Shown in pieces: positions 1 through 9,138 of a DNA stretch of 40,210 nucleotides (positions are counted from its first letter, which is position 1; the number at the start of each line of letters is the position of its first letter). Source of the DNA: Bacteriovoracia bacterium (GTDB lineage Bacteria; Bdellovibrionota; Bacteriovoracia; Bacteriovoracales; Bacteriovoracaceae); assembly GCA_030426585.1 (NCBI GenBank), contig JAUHYH010000003.1, positions 1 through 40,210 on the forward strand, given 5' to 3'. A model generated the notes under the pieces. It saw only the letters and a program-made list of their open reading frames with translations. It searched no databases and had not been told where the DNA came from. The position numbers and the translations under genes were made by a program.

Positions 1-1
1 T

Positions 2-145
2 TATAGAGGAGATATGACAGGTGGGTTTAGGGCCAAGATGCTCGACTTTCAAAGCATTACCACTTCAACTAACTTTACTTTCCTCCTCATTCCAAAAGAG
101 GGAGAGACTGGACAAACTCCAGTTTTGGCAGATTATGCTGCTTAA
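2..145 (+). CDS. C-terminal end of an unknown protein (partial)
   Basis: The frame is open from the left edge of the window and ends at TAA 143-145, giving the last 47 residues of a protein whose body lies outside the window. The visible part ends in KEGETGQTPVLADYAA and contains a hydrophobic stretch FTFLLIP. An ATG at 14-16 with AGAGGAG just before it could be an internal start, so a tiny separate gene is an alternative. I do not recognise the family. It converges on the exported protein gene that follows. Confidence 0.45.
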   Translation, partial: YRGDMTGGFRAKMLDFQSITTSTNFTFLLIPKEGETGQTPVLADYAA

Positions 146-174
146 TAATTACAAAAGGTCATAAGTTAGCTTAC

Positions 175-1194
175 TTATTTAGAATGACAAGCCGAGCACG
201 ACATCAATCGCTGAGTTGTATTAAGATTTAAAGGAGCGAGCTCCGTCCCATCCCTTAAGTTTTTACGAATTTTTTTTACATATCGCTTCACTTGCCTAAA
301 ATCATTTAACCGACTCCAAGCATATCTTTGAAAACCTGTTATAAAAGGAATTTTTGCGAACAAAAGTGCTCTTTTCGCTGACTTCGCAAACTTTGCTTTT
401 AACTCATTCTCATGATGGGGAGTTGTCGCATATTTATTGGCATAGTACTCAGCTAAAAGTACTAAAGACCCTTCTGTCACATGGGGAGCGGTCTTTGAGC
501 CCTCACGAACTTCTTTTTTTGTACCTGGTCCTCTTGAAAGTTTTACCTTCAGCATTTTCTCAGCTGATGTCTCTAATGCTTTTTCAAGCTCGGGAGAAGA
601 GTAATTAATGTGCTTATTCATATTAAGTTCTTTCAATGTAATATAAGTATTGTAGAAACCAAAAGCATTCGCATAGGTTTGCTTAATCATCAGATCTATT
701 TGCTCACGCTCAGGCTCCACTCCTTCAAGAATAGAAAGACTAAATTTTGTAGCTGATAACCAATAGGGTGTCAGTCGCGCTTCTGAGTCCGTCTCCACAG
801 AGGCTTCAAGAAGTTTAGCAACATGTCGATGACGAGCGAGATGTATCTCATTGGGATCATCCGATGAAGTAAACTTTTGAGAAGCTTCTAACCAATCCAG
901 CGACAAATTTTCTGTCAAAAAACCAAGTTTTGCATTGAGAATATAGAGTGCAGTATAGGCTAGAATCTGGGCCTCATCTTTAGATCTTTCTGCTATTGGT
1001 TTTTCTAAGATCAGATCTGAACTTTCTAAAAGCGATCGTTCAAAAGCTGGAATTTCTTTTGCTATCTTAGGATTATAAAAATCCATTTTAGAAAAATACT
1101 GTTTTTTTAATTCTAAAAAATTTTTCCACAATCTATTATTGGCATTGGCATTGGCATTGGTACTTAAAACTAGTAAGCATAATAAAAATTTCAT
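175..1194 (-). CDS. exported protein with a C-terminal CxxCH heme motif
   Basis: This 339-residue protein begins with a signal peptide (MKFLLCLLVLSTNANANAN) and is therefore exported. The rest is mostly charged and probably helical. Its last residues are MSCSACHSK, so a CxxCH c-type heme attachment motif sits six residues before the end. One covalently bound heme in the periplasm is likely, but no recognisable cytochrome fold precedes the motif and no distal Met ligand can be assigned. The signal peptide contains a hexanucleotide tandem repeat (GCCAAT on the coding strand) encoding alternating Ala-Asn. The gene stands alone and converges on the fragment at the window edge. I do not recognise a named family. 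Confidence 0.8.
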   Translation of the reverse strand: MKFLLCLLVLSTNANANANNRLWKNFLELKKQYFSKMDFYNPKIAKEIPAFERSLLESSDLILEKPIAERSKDEAQILAYTALYILNAKLGFLTENLSLDWLEASQKFTSSDDPNEIHLARHRHVAKLLEASVETDSEARLTPYWLSATKFSLSILEGVEPEREQIDLMIKQTYANAFGFYNTYITLKELNMNKHINYSSPELEKALETSAEKMLKVKLSRGPGTKKEVREGSKTAPHVTEGSLVLLAEYYANKYATTPHHENELKAKFAKSAKRALLFAKIPFITGFQRYAWSRLNDFRQVKRYVKKIRKNLRDGTELAPLNLNTTQRLMSCSACHSK

Positions 1195-1406
1195 TACTCG
1201 TTCTTCCTTGATCGTTAATGAATGATGTCATTATTGTATCTTTACAAGTTTAAGATTCAAAAGATAAAGCTTTTTACTTAGGTATCTCAACCTGTATCGT
1301 TTATAACAATTGCAATAAATCTCTCTTGTGCAAAAACTGACTAAAAACCTTCTGCTTCAAGCTCTCTATAACTAGAGATTTCATAAAAAATACCGATAAA
1401 AAAACT

Positions 1407-3171
1407 ATGAGAAAGATTATATTAAGTCTGGGAGTTACTCTCTTTTTATACTCCTGTTCGCAAGCTTCTTATCGAGTTCCTAGTAGTCTCAACCAATGCC
1501 TTCCTTATACTCAAGCTGCTCCCTTCTTCAAAGCGATTGCAGATGATTCAAAATATCTCAAGACTAACGCTTTCGTTGGAAAAGTTGAAAATATGAAAGT
1601 TCACACGAATGGTGAATCAGGTTACTTTAAAAAAATTGAGTTGATTGAAAATGCAAAGCCAGGAACAGAACTCAATCTCGCCTATTTTATTTTTGAAGAT
1701 GACTATAGTTCAGCATTTCTGACAAAGAAACTTATCGAGGCTTCTCAAAAAGGAGTGAAGGTTAACTTGTTGATTGATTACTTTATGTCTGTGAAATATA
1801 AAAAATGGCTCGCCTATATCAACTCTCAAAAAGGCATAAAAGTAAAACTTTTCCGGCCGGCTTCAAAAAAATTCAAAAGCTATCTCAAAAAAGATTTGGA
1901 AATGACTGATGCTCATTCTTTTCTCGAAGGATTTGCACTACAAGATCCCGCAATGATCCAAAAGGGACTTTCAAGTTTATCTCGTTCAAAAGCTTCAAAC
2001 CGAAGCGGCAACCTTTAAAACCATAGAGGCGAGTCAAGTGGCTCCCAACGACCTCAAGATGGTTTTACTTCAAAAGCTTTTTTCTGATCCTCGAGTCCTC
2101 AAACAAATTCCAGAGTTGATGAGGATGGAGCGTTTTCTTAAAAACTACTTAAGACGATTGCATCACAAGAAACTCCTTGCAACGACTGATCGAGGTTATG
2201 AGTTTATTATTGGAGGACGGAATATCAGTGATGAATACCACATCGGTCTTGATGAGATTACAGATAAAAGTAGAGGTCTCTTGGAAGGGCGTAACTACCC
2301 TTTCGTTGACTCCGAGGTTTCAGGATCTGTCACTTCAACCGCTCAAGGGAAAGAGTTCAGTGAAAGTTATTCAAGACTTTGGAATGCCTATTCTGACCTT
2401 TATGAAACACCCGGAAGGTTTAATATTAACTCCAAAGAATACCTGACTCAGCAAAAGAATCTACAGGAGAAGTCAAAAGTATTTGAAGAACGAATCGAAG
2501 ATCTAAAGAAACGAGTTGAAGACGGAACTTTAAAGTCAGATGACGTTTTAGATATTCGCTATTCAGAAAATCTTTATCACTCTGCTTATTCAAAAAAGGA
2601 AATCATGCATGACTGGAAAAGAGTCATTGAAGAGATGACTCCCGAAAAAGGGCAAATTGATATGGTTATGGCCTATCTCTATCTTTATCCAGAAATGTTG
2701 AACTCACTTGAAATAGCGATTAAGAAGGGAGTGGATATAAATCTTTATACTAATTCGATGACAACAACTGACTTAAGTATTGTGAATCTAGCGAGTTACC
2801 AAAAAATAAGTGAATGGAAAAAGAAACTTCAAGGTTCAGGAAAGATTAAATTCTTCGAACTCGGCCTTGAAAAGGGATCAGGATCTCTTCATGCAAAAAT
2901 CTTTAAGGCAGGAAATATTGTGGGAGTTGGTTCTGCGAACCTCGATCCAAGAACTTTTCTCATTGATACAAACAATGTCATGTTTTTTGACTTCAGCTCA
3001 AACCCTGAAATGGCAGAAGAAATCTTTGAAAGGTATATTGGCGGTGCTTATCCCTGGGAAGAGCTAACTGAACAAAAAGCACAATTTATCCTTCAAAAAG
3101 CTAAAGAAGATCCTAAAAATGAGCACATTTTAGAACTGATGAACTTTAAATTCTTTGAAGATCAAATTTAG
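1407..3171 (+). pseudogene. phospholipase D-like lipoprotein, split by a frameshift
   Basis: Two adjacent reading frames together make one protein of about 587 residues. The first frame (1407-2018) starts with a lipoprotein signal, the lipobox Cys being residue 17 in LFLYSC. It continues with a PLD-type fold segment (YFIFEDDYSS, GVKVNLLIDYF). The frame then stops, but the +1-shifted frame is open through the same place and reads on from about 1960-1970 (CAAAAGGGAC), ending at 3171. The second part carries both HKD regions: RLHHKKLLATTD followed by FIIGGRNISDEY, and LHAKIFKAGN followed by VGSANLDPRT. The first has extra residues between Lys and Asp compared with HxK(x)4D, and the second has Gly where Asp is usual. 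The family hydrolyses or transfers phosphodiester head groups; here it would be anchored in the envelope. The gene is either a real frameshift mutant or one base is miscalled. Its stop overlaps the convergent gene downstream. Confidence 0.85.
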
Positions 3172-3824
3172 ATCGAAATGAGAAAAGAAAATTCCACCTG
3201 AGTTCCGACACGTTGATTACCGGCCTTCATATCACTTTTCGCCTCTGCTTCCACTATCGTGTCGTCATTAATATAGAGATAGCTGGTCTCAATTCCAGAA
3301 AAAACATCAACCCCATTAGCACTCACACCGACACAATCTTTGGTATCCCCTAAAACAGTGAAGACATTCTTTTTAATCAGTTCAACTTCAGTAATCCCAA
3401 CCGATGAAATCGTTTGAGATTTAGGTTGGATTTGAACACAAAGCTTCACGACATCACCTGTCGTTTTCGAGATGAATTTCATTTGCGACCAAGGTTGTTC
3501 TGAACCTTTTAAGGTTAGCCCATCAACTCGAGAGAAGTCACTGGCCTCAACCTTCACATAGACTTTGATGTCGTCTTCAGTCATATCAAGAAAGGTTTCT
3601 TTGGGGATTGTCACAGAAGACTTCCCTTCATCATAAGCATAAAGCTCTCTATACCGAAAAGAGTCTAGATAAATTCGGTCATTTTCTCTTCTTGCATTCA
3701 CAAGTTCATAATCAGTTTCAATTGGCGTATCACTTGGAGTTCCAACTTGCGGAGTTAATTCATCATCCCCTCCGCATGAAATAAAAAGTAAAAGAATCGA
3801 AACTTTTAAAGCATTTTGAAACAT
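3168..3824 (-). CDS. putative lipoprotein of unknown function
   Basis: A 218-residue protein with a lipoprotein signal peptide: hydrophobic core VSILLLFISC then GGDDE, the Cys at residue 17 being the lipid attachment site. The Asp after it in GGDD is not directly at +2. The mature part has predicted beta-strand character and only two further cysteines (KLCVQIQ and KDCVGV), which could form a disulfide. No domain is recognisable. The stop codon overlaps the stop of the convergent phospholipase D-like gene, so both transcripts must read into each other or end inside the opposite gene. The start ATG is preceded by a GGAG-like site (revcomp of ctcc at 3832-3835). Confidence 0.8.
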   Translation of the reverse strand: MFQNALKVSILLLFISCGGDDELTPQVGTPSDTPIETDYELVNARRENDRIYLDSFRYRELYAYDEGKSSVTIPKETFLDMTEDDIKVYVKVEASDFSRVDGLTLKGSEQPWSQMKFISKTTGDVVKLCVQIQPKSQTISSVGITEVELIKKNVFTVLGDTKDCVGVSANGVDVFSGIETSYLYINDDTIVEAEAKSDMKAGNQRVGTQVEFSFLISI

Positions 3825-4013
3825 AACAGTCTCCTACTTATAGTTTAGCAAACATCATTCCAAACTGTTAATAAGCAATTTCAACCGGTTATAATGAAGT
3901 TCTAGTATCAGAATGTTTGAATTGGTGTCAGATTTTTTATTTACCCAAAAAACCCTCTTGATTTATTTCCGCCAGAATGGAGAATAAACCTAAACGCCCC
4001 TTAAGGAGTCCCC

Positions 4014-4436
4014 GTGAAAAAAACTAAAGCCGTCCAAGGATCTTGTCTCTGTGGAAAGATCAAAGTCGAAGCCCAAGAAATGCACCAAAACCTCGGAGCT
4101 TGCCACTGTGTCACCTGTCGTAAATGGGTAGCCGGACCTTTTTTAACCGTTGATTGTGGGCTTAATGTAAAAATCACTGGAGAAGAAAATCTAGGCATCT
4201 TCGATTCTTCAGAATGGGCGGATCGTGGGTTTTGTAAAAACTGCGGTACTAGCCTTTTCTATCGTTTCAAACAAAATCAACATTATATTTTTTCTTCTGA
4301 AATTTTCGATGAACCAGAATTAGTTTTTGACCACCAGGTTTTTATTGATCACAAACCTAGTTACTATGCCTTTTCGAACAAAACGAAAGACATGACGGCC
4401 CAGGAAGTTTTCGAAGCTTTTGCTCCTAAAGAATAG
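4014..4436 (+). CDS. GFA/CENP-V family zinc-binding protein
   Basis: A 140-residue protein with the full cysteine pattern of the GFA family (glutathione-dependent formaldehyde-activating-like fold): GSCLCGKI near residue 10, ACHCVTCRKW near residue 40, and CKNCGTSLFYRF near residue 80. These cysteines bind two zinc ions in the family. The length is normal for a single-domain member. The family name comes from one formaldehyde-related enzyme; most members have no proven substrate, so none is assigned here. The start is a GTG at 4014, placed by the AAGGAG at 4002-4007. It is a single gene with no evident partner. Confidence 0.9.
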   Translation: MKKTKAVQGSCLCGKIKVEAQEMHQNLGACHCVTCRKWVAGPFLTVDCGLNVKITGEENLGIFDSSEWADRGFCKNCGTSLFYRFKQNQHYIFSSEIFDEPELVFDHQVFIDHKPSYYAFSNKTKDMTAQEVFEAFAPKE

Positions 4437-4559
4437 GCGTATTAGACACATACCTGACCAAAAGAGTCCCATGGTTGGCTTACTGCTCATTGATTAAATC
4501 ACTCTTCAATAGGATAATTTAAGTTAGTGATCGGGAAGGTCACGTCTCTAGGAGACTCG

Positions 4560-5561
4560 ATGATGGAATATCGAAACTTATTATCTCTACTCTTACTCAC
4601 CTTTCTATTATTCAGCTGTGGGAAACAGGATGCTTCTGGGGTTCGAGGTATAACATCAATAGAAGAACCAGACGATCAAGGAGATAACTCCCCTATGGAC
4701 GTTTGCTATGACGGAAGTGATCACGGTGGTAAGGTCTGCCTCCAAGCTTTTCTCAGTCGTGATGTTATTCAAGAAACAGAAGATTATAATTATATTAACC
4801 CGCACCGAGATTCCAGTTTTCCAAGTACTTGGGACCCTAGTTTTTATGAAGCGCCTAAACTACTCGTGGACCTACATCGGGCCGACGCTGATGATTTTAT
4901 TGCACAAAACTTTCAAGTTGGTGAAGTTATGCAAGCGAGGAAAGGTCGTTACGCCTACTTTTCACCTTATGTTGCGAAGAACCTTCAAACGATGAGATCT
5001 TCAAGCAATCGAATTATAAATGTTAATAGTGCCTACAGGTCTCCAGCATACAATGCAACGATCGATGGTTCTGCTAAATGGTCAAGGCATCAGTATGGCG
5101 ATGCGGTTGATCTCAATATCGCTGGGTTAACTGTTGCTCAAATGGGAGATCTTTGTGCCGCTCATAACGCTGATTTTGTTCTAAGGTATAAGACTCATAT
5201 TCATTGTGATTGGCGATGGTCGGCCAAGCTTAACGACTTTCCTAACAATAATCTCTTTGAAAGAGAAAACATTCAATTTAAGGTCGACAAGCATATCGAA
5301 AACCTGAGACAAGAAACCAAAGTCGTCATCGTAAGTGGCGAGCCTGAGTTTCAATCCAATATTAGTTTAACTGTGCTTGCCCATCATCATGAAGACACAG
5401 AAGAATTACTCAATGATTGGATAGTCCATTCGCCAAATGGTGAAAAAATTGAAGTCACCTCGACTCACCTTGAACTTGAAAATCTATCGAGGGGAACTTA
5501 TCAAATTGAAGCGAAAGCTGGGGGTCTCATCCCTGTTTCTTATAGGCTTGAGGTTGAATAA
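4560..5561 (+). CDS. M15-family peptidase lipoprotein (peptidoglycan carboxy/endopeptidase-like)
   Basis: The protein starts with a lipoprotein signal (NLLSLLLLTFLLFSCGKQ) and is anchored in the envelope. The middle carries the zinc peptidase signature of the D-Ala-D-Ala carboxypeptidase / M15 group: NVNSAYRSPAYN, then SRHQYGDAVDLN around residue 178 (His and Asp ligands), then HIHCDWRW (third ligand His). The reaction is cleavage of peptide cross-links or stems in peptidoglycan. After the catalytic domain comes a beta-rich C-terminal part of about 100 residues, probably an Ig-like or substrate-positioning domain. A GTG at 4527 would add 11 residues, but AGGAG at 4550-4554 sits at the right distance from the ATG pair at 4560 and 4563, which also restores a normal signal peptide. 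Confidence 0.85.
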   Translation: MMEYRNLLSLLLLTFLLFSCGKQDASGVRGITSIEEPDDQGDNSPMDVCYDGSDHGGKVCLQAFLSRDVIQETEDYNYINPHRDSSFPSTWDPSFYEAPKLLVDLHRADADDFIAQNFQVGEVMQARKGRYAYFSPYVAKNLQTMRSSSNRIINVNSAYRSPAYNATIDGSAKWSRHQYGDAVDLNIAGLTVAQMGDLCAAHNADFVLRYKTHIHCDWRWSAKLNDFPNNNLFERENIQFKVDKHIENLRQETKVVIVSGEPEFQSNISLTVLAHHHEDTEELLNDWIVHSPNGEKIEVTSTHLELENLSRGTYQIEAKAGGLIPVSYRLEVE

Positions 5562-5582
5562 GCAGTGTACTTAATGATTTTT

Positions 5583-6392
5583 CTACAGAAACTTGCTTCC
5601 ATGCTTTGGTAAAAATCTATAGACTCCATAAATTAAGCCCGAATAAATGATTAAGTACTGCCATTGAGTGGGATAACTTAACCCAAAACCAAGCTCCCAA
5701 ACCAGCGCAAAGCTGACGGTCAGAAACGAAAAGAGGATTGCAGCAAAAAGACCTAGTCGGTGATAAACAATACTAGAAATAAAAGCGTACAAAGGTGGCA
5801 AGAGAAAGAAAATATTCCAACGAATTCCATTAAAAGAAATAAGTGGAATCTCTCCTACAAAGTTCTCAATTGGAAAAAATGTATAAAGTGGAGCAAAGGA
5901 AACACTTCCCAAAAGCTCCAAACCAAGATCCGCTAAAAGGATAAAGAGAAGCAATTTTAACTCTGAATAAGAGTCTTTAAAGGTATCAATGATTCCAAAA
6001 TAATAAAAAGCTAAAATCGGAAGCATTCGCACTCCAGGGATCCCTACTAACATCAAGTCTCCTGCTGGTCCCACAAGAAGATAACCTATGATTTTAGGAA
6101 GAGTGGCCACACCAAGAGCACAACCAACGACCGTGAATAGTATTTTCGAATCTTTTATCGCAGTTAAGTTCAATCTTCTTTTCATCAAAACAACAAAAAG
6201 AGTAAACAGAGCGATCGTAAGAAAATCTCTAAAGTAAGCACTTTGAAATAAGGTAAAATATAGATAATCACTCGCTCCCTCTGGACTCACCAGTTTAGGG
6301 ATACTTCCAAGATATCGAGCAAGGTGATCGAAAAACCAAAGTGGTAAAGAGATAAGAATAAGCGGGAGAAAAATTGATTTAATTCTATTCAT
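5583..6392 (-). CDS. multi-pass inner-membrane protein of unknown function
   Basis: A 269-residue, very hydrophobic protein with about eight predicted membrane-spanning segments, for example IFLPLILISLPLWFF at the N-terminus, LTIALFTLFVVLM, LLFILLADLGLELLG and LIIYSGLIYGVY near the end. Short basic loops alternate with the helices. No catalytic motif is visible and I do not recognise the family. It lies behind the DEAD-box helicase gene on the same strand, separated from it by repeat copy R1-1, so it may be read from its own promoter in or near that repeat. It converges on the M15 peptidase gene. Confidence 0.75.
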   Translation of the reverse strand: MNRIKSIFLPLILISLPLWFFDHLARYLGSIPKLVSPEGASDYLYFTLFQSAYFRDFLTIALFTLFVVLMKRRLNLTAIKDSKILFTVVGCALGVATLPKIIGYLLVGPAGDLMLVGIPGVRMLPILAFYYFGIIDTFKDSYSELKLLLFILLADLGLELLGSVSFAPLYTFFPIENFVGEIPLISFNGIRWNIFFLLPPLYAFISSIVYHRLGLFAAILFSFLTVSFALVWELGFGLSYPTQWQYLIIYSGLIYGVYRFLPKHGSKFL

Positions 6393-6428
6393 ACATCTAG
6401 CCTAGCACCAAAAATTTTTATTTAAAAT

Positions 6429-6468
6429 ACTCCGCTACCGAAGTGTTTTCGCGAATATTTATTTAGTG
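6429..6468 (-). repeat. R1 repeat, copy 1
   Basis: First of four copies of a short intergenic element. In minus orientation it reads TAAATAAATATT, then CGCGAAAACACTTCGG, then TAGCGGAG; the last part is an imperfect version of the core palindrome ACTTCGGTACCGAAGT. It begins about 12 bases behind the stop codon of the DEAD-box helicase gene. All four copies have the same orientation relative to the gene they follow. Confidence 0.75.
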
Positions 6469-6480
6469 TTTATTGAACCT

Positions 6481-7776
6481 CTATCTTCTTTTCCCTTGTT
6501 TCTTTCTATTTACCAGACGCTTCTTACGAACAGAGGATTTTTTATTATTTGGCCTACGATTTCGCGATTGAGCACGCTTATTATTCTGACTGGCCTTTTT
6601 GGGCTTAGGTCGAAAGAGCTCTTCAAGTGTCTGCCTATCCGTGTGATAAGGTTGGTCCTCATCTACATTAAGCTTCTTTTTAATAAACTTTTCGACACTA
6701 GTGAACAGGCTTAGTTCCGATTGGTCACAAAATGAAATCGCCACTCCTTCTCGTCCCGCTCGAGCAGTTCTTCCGATCCGGTGAACATAAACTTCAGGAT
6801 CTTCCGGAAGATCGTAGTTAATCACGTGACTAACATGATCAACATCAATCCCTCTGGAAGCAATATCAGTGGCAATGAGGATCTTAAACTTCCCCGAGCG
6901 AAAACCTTCAAGTGCTTTTTCTCGAGCGTTCTGAGATTTATTCCCGTGGATAACACCTGATCGTATCCCCGCTTCTTCTAAATATTCAAGCGCTTTATTC
7001 GCTCCTCGCTTGGTTCGCGTGAAAATCAAAACACTTTTGATGTTTTTCTCTTTGCTCAAAATATGGAGAAGCAGATTCGGCTTATTTTTCTTTTTCACTA
7101 AATGAATCCGTTGAGCAATCTTCTCTACCGTCATCTTCTCAGGAGTGACTTCAACTTTAACAGGATCTCTCAACAGAGAATTCGCAAGCCCAATAATTCC
7201 CTTAGGCATTGTTGCTGAAAAAAGGAGGGTTTGTTTTTTCTTTGGAAGCTGCTTGATGACCTTTTTCACATCATTCAAAAAACCCATATCAAGCATACGA
7301 TCGGCTTCATCAAGGATGAAAACCTCAAGCTCGTCATAGCGAATATACCCTGAATCCATTAAATCCAAGAGTCGCCCCGGCGTCGCAATCAAAATATCGA
7401 GACCTTTATTCAGCGCTTTGATTTGTTTCGCGTGGGCCACCCCACCAAAGACAACAGCACTCGAAAGTTTTAATCCCTTTGAATAACTTTGAATATTCTC
7501 TTCAATCTGTGAGGCCAACTCACGAGTCGGAGTCAGAATCAAGGCACGAACATTGCGAGACTTCGGTCGGGTTTTCTTGCTCCCCAACCGACTGATCAAG
7601 GGTAATGAAAAGGCCGCCGTTTTCCCGGTCCCCGTTTGAGCGATCCCCAAAAGGTCTTTTCCTTTTAACAAATGAGGGATCGACTGCTCCTGAATGGGAG
7701 TCGGCTTGGTATACCCTTTCTCAGCAATTGCTTTTTTGATCGATGGAAGCAGATCCAGAGCGCTAAAATTAACCAC
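6481..7776 (-). CDS. rhlE: DEAD-box RNA helicase, RhlE-like
   Basis: A 431-residue ATP-dependent RNA helicase. The motifs appear in the normal order: Q motif (KPTPIQEQSIP), Walker A AQTGTGKT, PTRELASQI, TPGRLLDL, DEAD (LDEADRMLDMGF), SAT (FSATMP), then the second domain with IFTRTKRGANK, IATDIASRGIDV and HRIGRTARAG. The C-terminal tail of about 60 residues is very basic (RRPNNKKSSVRKKRL) and would hold RNA. This arrangement is typical of RhlE/RhlB-type helicases that act in ribosome assembly and mRNA turnover; the exact ortholog is a guess. It is transcribed away from a second helicase gene, with 186 bases between the starts. Confidence 0.93.
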   Translation of the reverse strand: MVNFSALDLLPSIKKAIAEKGYTKPTPIQEQSIPHLLKGKDLLGIAQTGTGKTAAFSLPLISRLGSKKTRPKSRNVRALILTPTRELASQIEENIQSYSKGLKLSSAVVFGGVAHAKQIKALNKGLDILIATPGRLLDLMDSGYIRYDELEVFILDEADRMLDMGFLNDVKKVIKQLPKKKQTLLFSATMPKGIIGLANSLLRDPVKVEVTPEKMTVEKIAQRIHLVKKKNKPNLLLHILSKEKNIKSVLIFTRTKRGANKALEYLEEAGIRSGVIHGNKSQNAREKALEGFRSGKFKILIATDIASRGIDVDHVSHVINYDLPEDPEVYVHRIGRTARAGREGVAISFCDQSELSLFTSVEKFIKKKLNVDEDQPYHTDRQTLEELFRPKPKKASQNNKRAQSRNRRPNNKKSSVRKKRLVNRKKQGKRR

Positions 7777-7962
7777 GTTTGCCCCTTCAAGCTCTTTGAC
7801 TAGTTTTATGTTTTAGATGCCCTCTTTTCTCACTTAAATCCCCAAAATTAAAGACTTCTTCCAAACAATGGCATTATTTCACGCTTTTGGGGCCGGCTTT
7901 ACACCTAGAAAGCGTCAGTGCTAGTTTTCATTACTTAGACTGCTTAAAATAAAGGATAGCTC

Positions 7963-9138
7963 ATGAGCTCAAAGCAAAATGGTTTTCAAGAATTTATCAC
8001 CAACTCTGACCTCACGAAGTATCTTAGCGATTCAAAACTAAGCAAACCAACTCAGATTCAAAGCTCTGCTTTCCCAGCGTTGCTTGGCGAAGGTGATTTT
8101 ATCGTTCAAGGGAAAACAGGGAGTGGTAAAACTCTCGCTTACCTACTTCCCGTGATTCAACGATTAAAGGAACTCGAGGCCCTAGGTGGTGAAGAACAAA
8201 CGGCCAGCCCTAAGGCAATTGTTTTAGTTCCTACTCGAGAATTGGCCTTACAGGTTTTCTCTGTCGCTAAAGGAATCTCACACTTTGCAAAACTTAGAAT
8301 TAGAAAACTCATTGGGGGAGATAAGGGAAAATCCCTTGATAACCTTTTTAGATCCCCAATGGATATCCTCATTACCAGTCCAGAAAGATGCTTCAGGGCT
8401 TTTAAAAAGAAGGATCTCTCTACGCAATCATTAAAGTTCTTTGTTCTCGATGAGGCAGATCAACTCTTCGACTCTTCTTTTAAGAAAACGACTCAAGAAA
8501 TCGCTCACCTGACTTTGAATGATCAAGCGCAAGTCTTTTTAGTTGGAGCTTCGAGACCGGCTAACTTTGAAGAAATCATCTCCGAGGCCTTCCCTGATAG
8601 AGCTTTTAAAACCATCGGGAAAGGTGAAGAGAATGTTCTTAACCACCAAGTCAGCACCCATAATATAAGCCTCGAAGAAGATGATAAGTTTGTTTACGTT
8701 AATTCATTTCTAAAAAAGCAAAACAAGCGAAATGGTCTGGTCTTTATGGGGAATAAGGCCCGGGCCCAAAGAGTTTACGAACAAATTAAAAAGCTTAAAA
8801 AAGAAAAAGTTTATCTGGTTCATAAAGATTTAGAAATCAAAGATAGACTCAAGGTGGTTGAAGATTTTAGAAAAACCGGTGGAGTTATGATTTCAACTGA
8901 TATTATGGCCAGAGGAGTTGATATTTCTCACCTTCAATGGGTTCTCAACTTTGACCTTCCTTCTGAAGCCGATTACTACCTCCATCGTTGTGGACGAGTG
9001 GGAAGATCTGCTCGCGCGGGAGATGTCTTTAACTTCATCACCTCACGAGATAATAAGCGCTTAATGAAAATCAATGAGTCTCTTACGGTTCAAGGGCGTG
9101 AGGATATTCAAATCCCTCTTCATTTTAAAAGACGTTAA
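7963..9138 (+). CDS. second DEAD-box RNA helicase, divergent from the first
   Basis: A 391-residue helicase with Q motif (KPTQIQSSAFP), Walker A (GKTGSGKT), PTRELALQV, TSPERC, DEAD (LDEADQLFDSSF), ISTDIMARGVDI and HRCGRVGRSARAG. The SAT motif that links ATP hydrolysis to unwinding is replaced by GAS (LVGASRP), a mild divergence. It lacks the long basic tail of its neighbour, so its RNA targets or partners probably differ. Its stop codon abuts the start of a DUF938 methyltransferase, so the two are almost certainly co-translated. Pairing of divergent helicase genes around one promoter region (7777-7962) suggests shared control, for example in cold, but nothing in the sequence proves it. Confidence 0.93.
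   Translation: MSSKQNGFQEFITNSDLTKYLSDSKLSKPTQIQSSAFPALLGEGDFIVQGKTGSGKTLAYLLPVIQRLKELEALGGEEQTASPKAIVLVPTRELALQVFSVAKGISHFAKLRIRKLIGGDKGKSLDNLFRSPMDILITSPERCFRAFKKKDLSTQSLKFFVLDEADQLFDSSFKKTTQEIAHLTLNDQAQVFLVGASRPANFEEIISEAFPDRAFKTIGKGEENVLNHQVSTHNISLEEDDKFVYVNSFLKKQNKRNGLVFMGNKARAQRVYEQIKKLKKEKVYLVHKDLEIKDRLKVVEDFRKTGGVMISTDIMARGVDISHLQWVLNFDLPSEADYYLHRCGRVGRSARAGDVFNFITSRDNKRLMKINESLTVQGREDIQIPLHFKRR

Noticed and set aside
1138-1163. CRISPR or phase-variable promoter
   Set aside because: Only three to four units of a six-base repeat that lies inside coding sequence; changes of one unit keep the frame.
4527-4559. GTG start for the M15 lipoprotein gene
   Set aside because: It has no ribosome site and would break the signal peptide; the ATG at 4560 has AGGAG at the correct distance.
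6429-6468. R1 as a simple terminator
   Set aside because: The palindrome follows the stop codon, but no T-run follows it in the transcribed direction, and the conserved TAAATAAAT block has no terminator role that I know.
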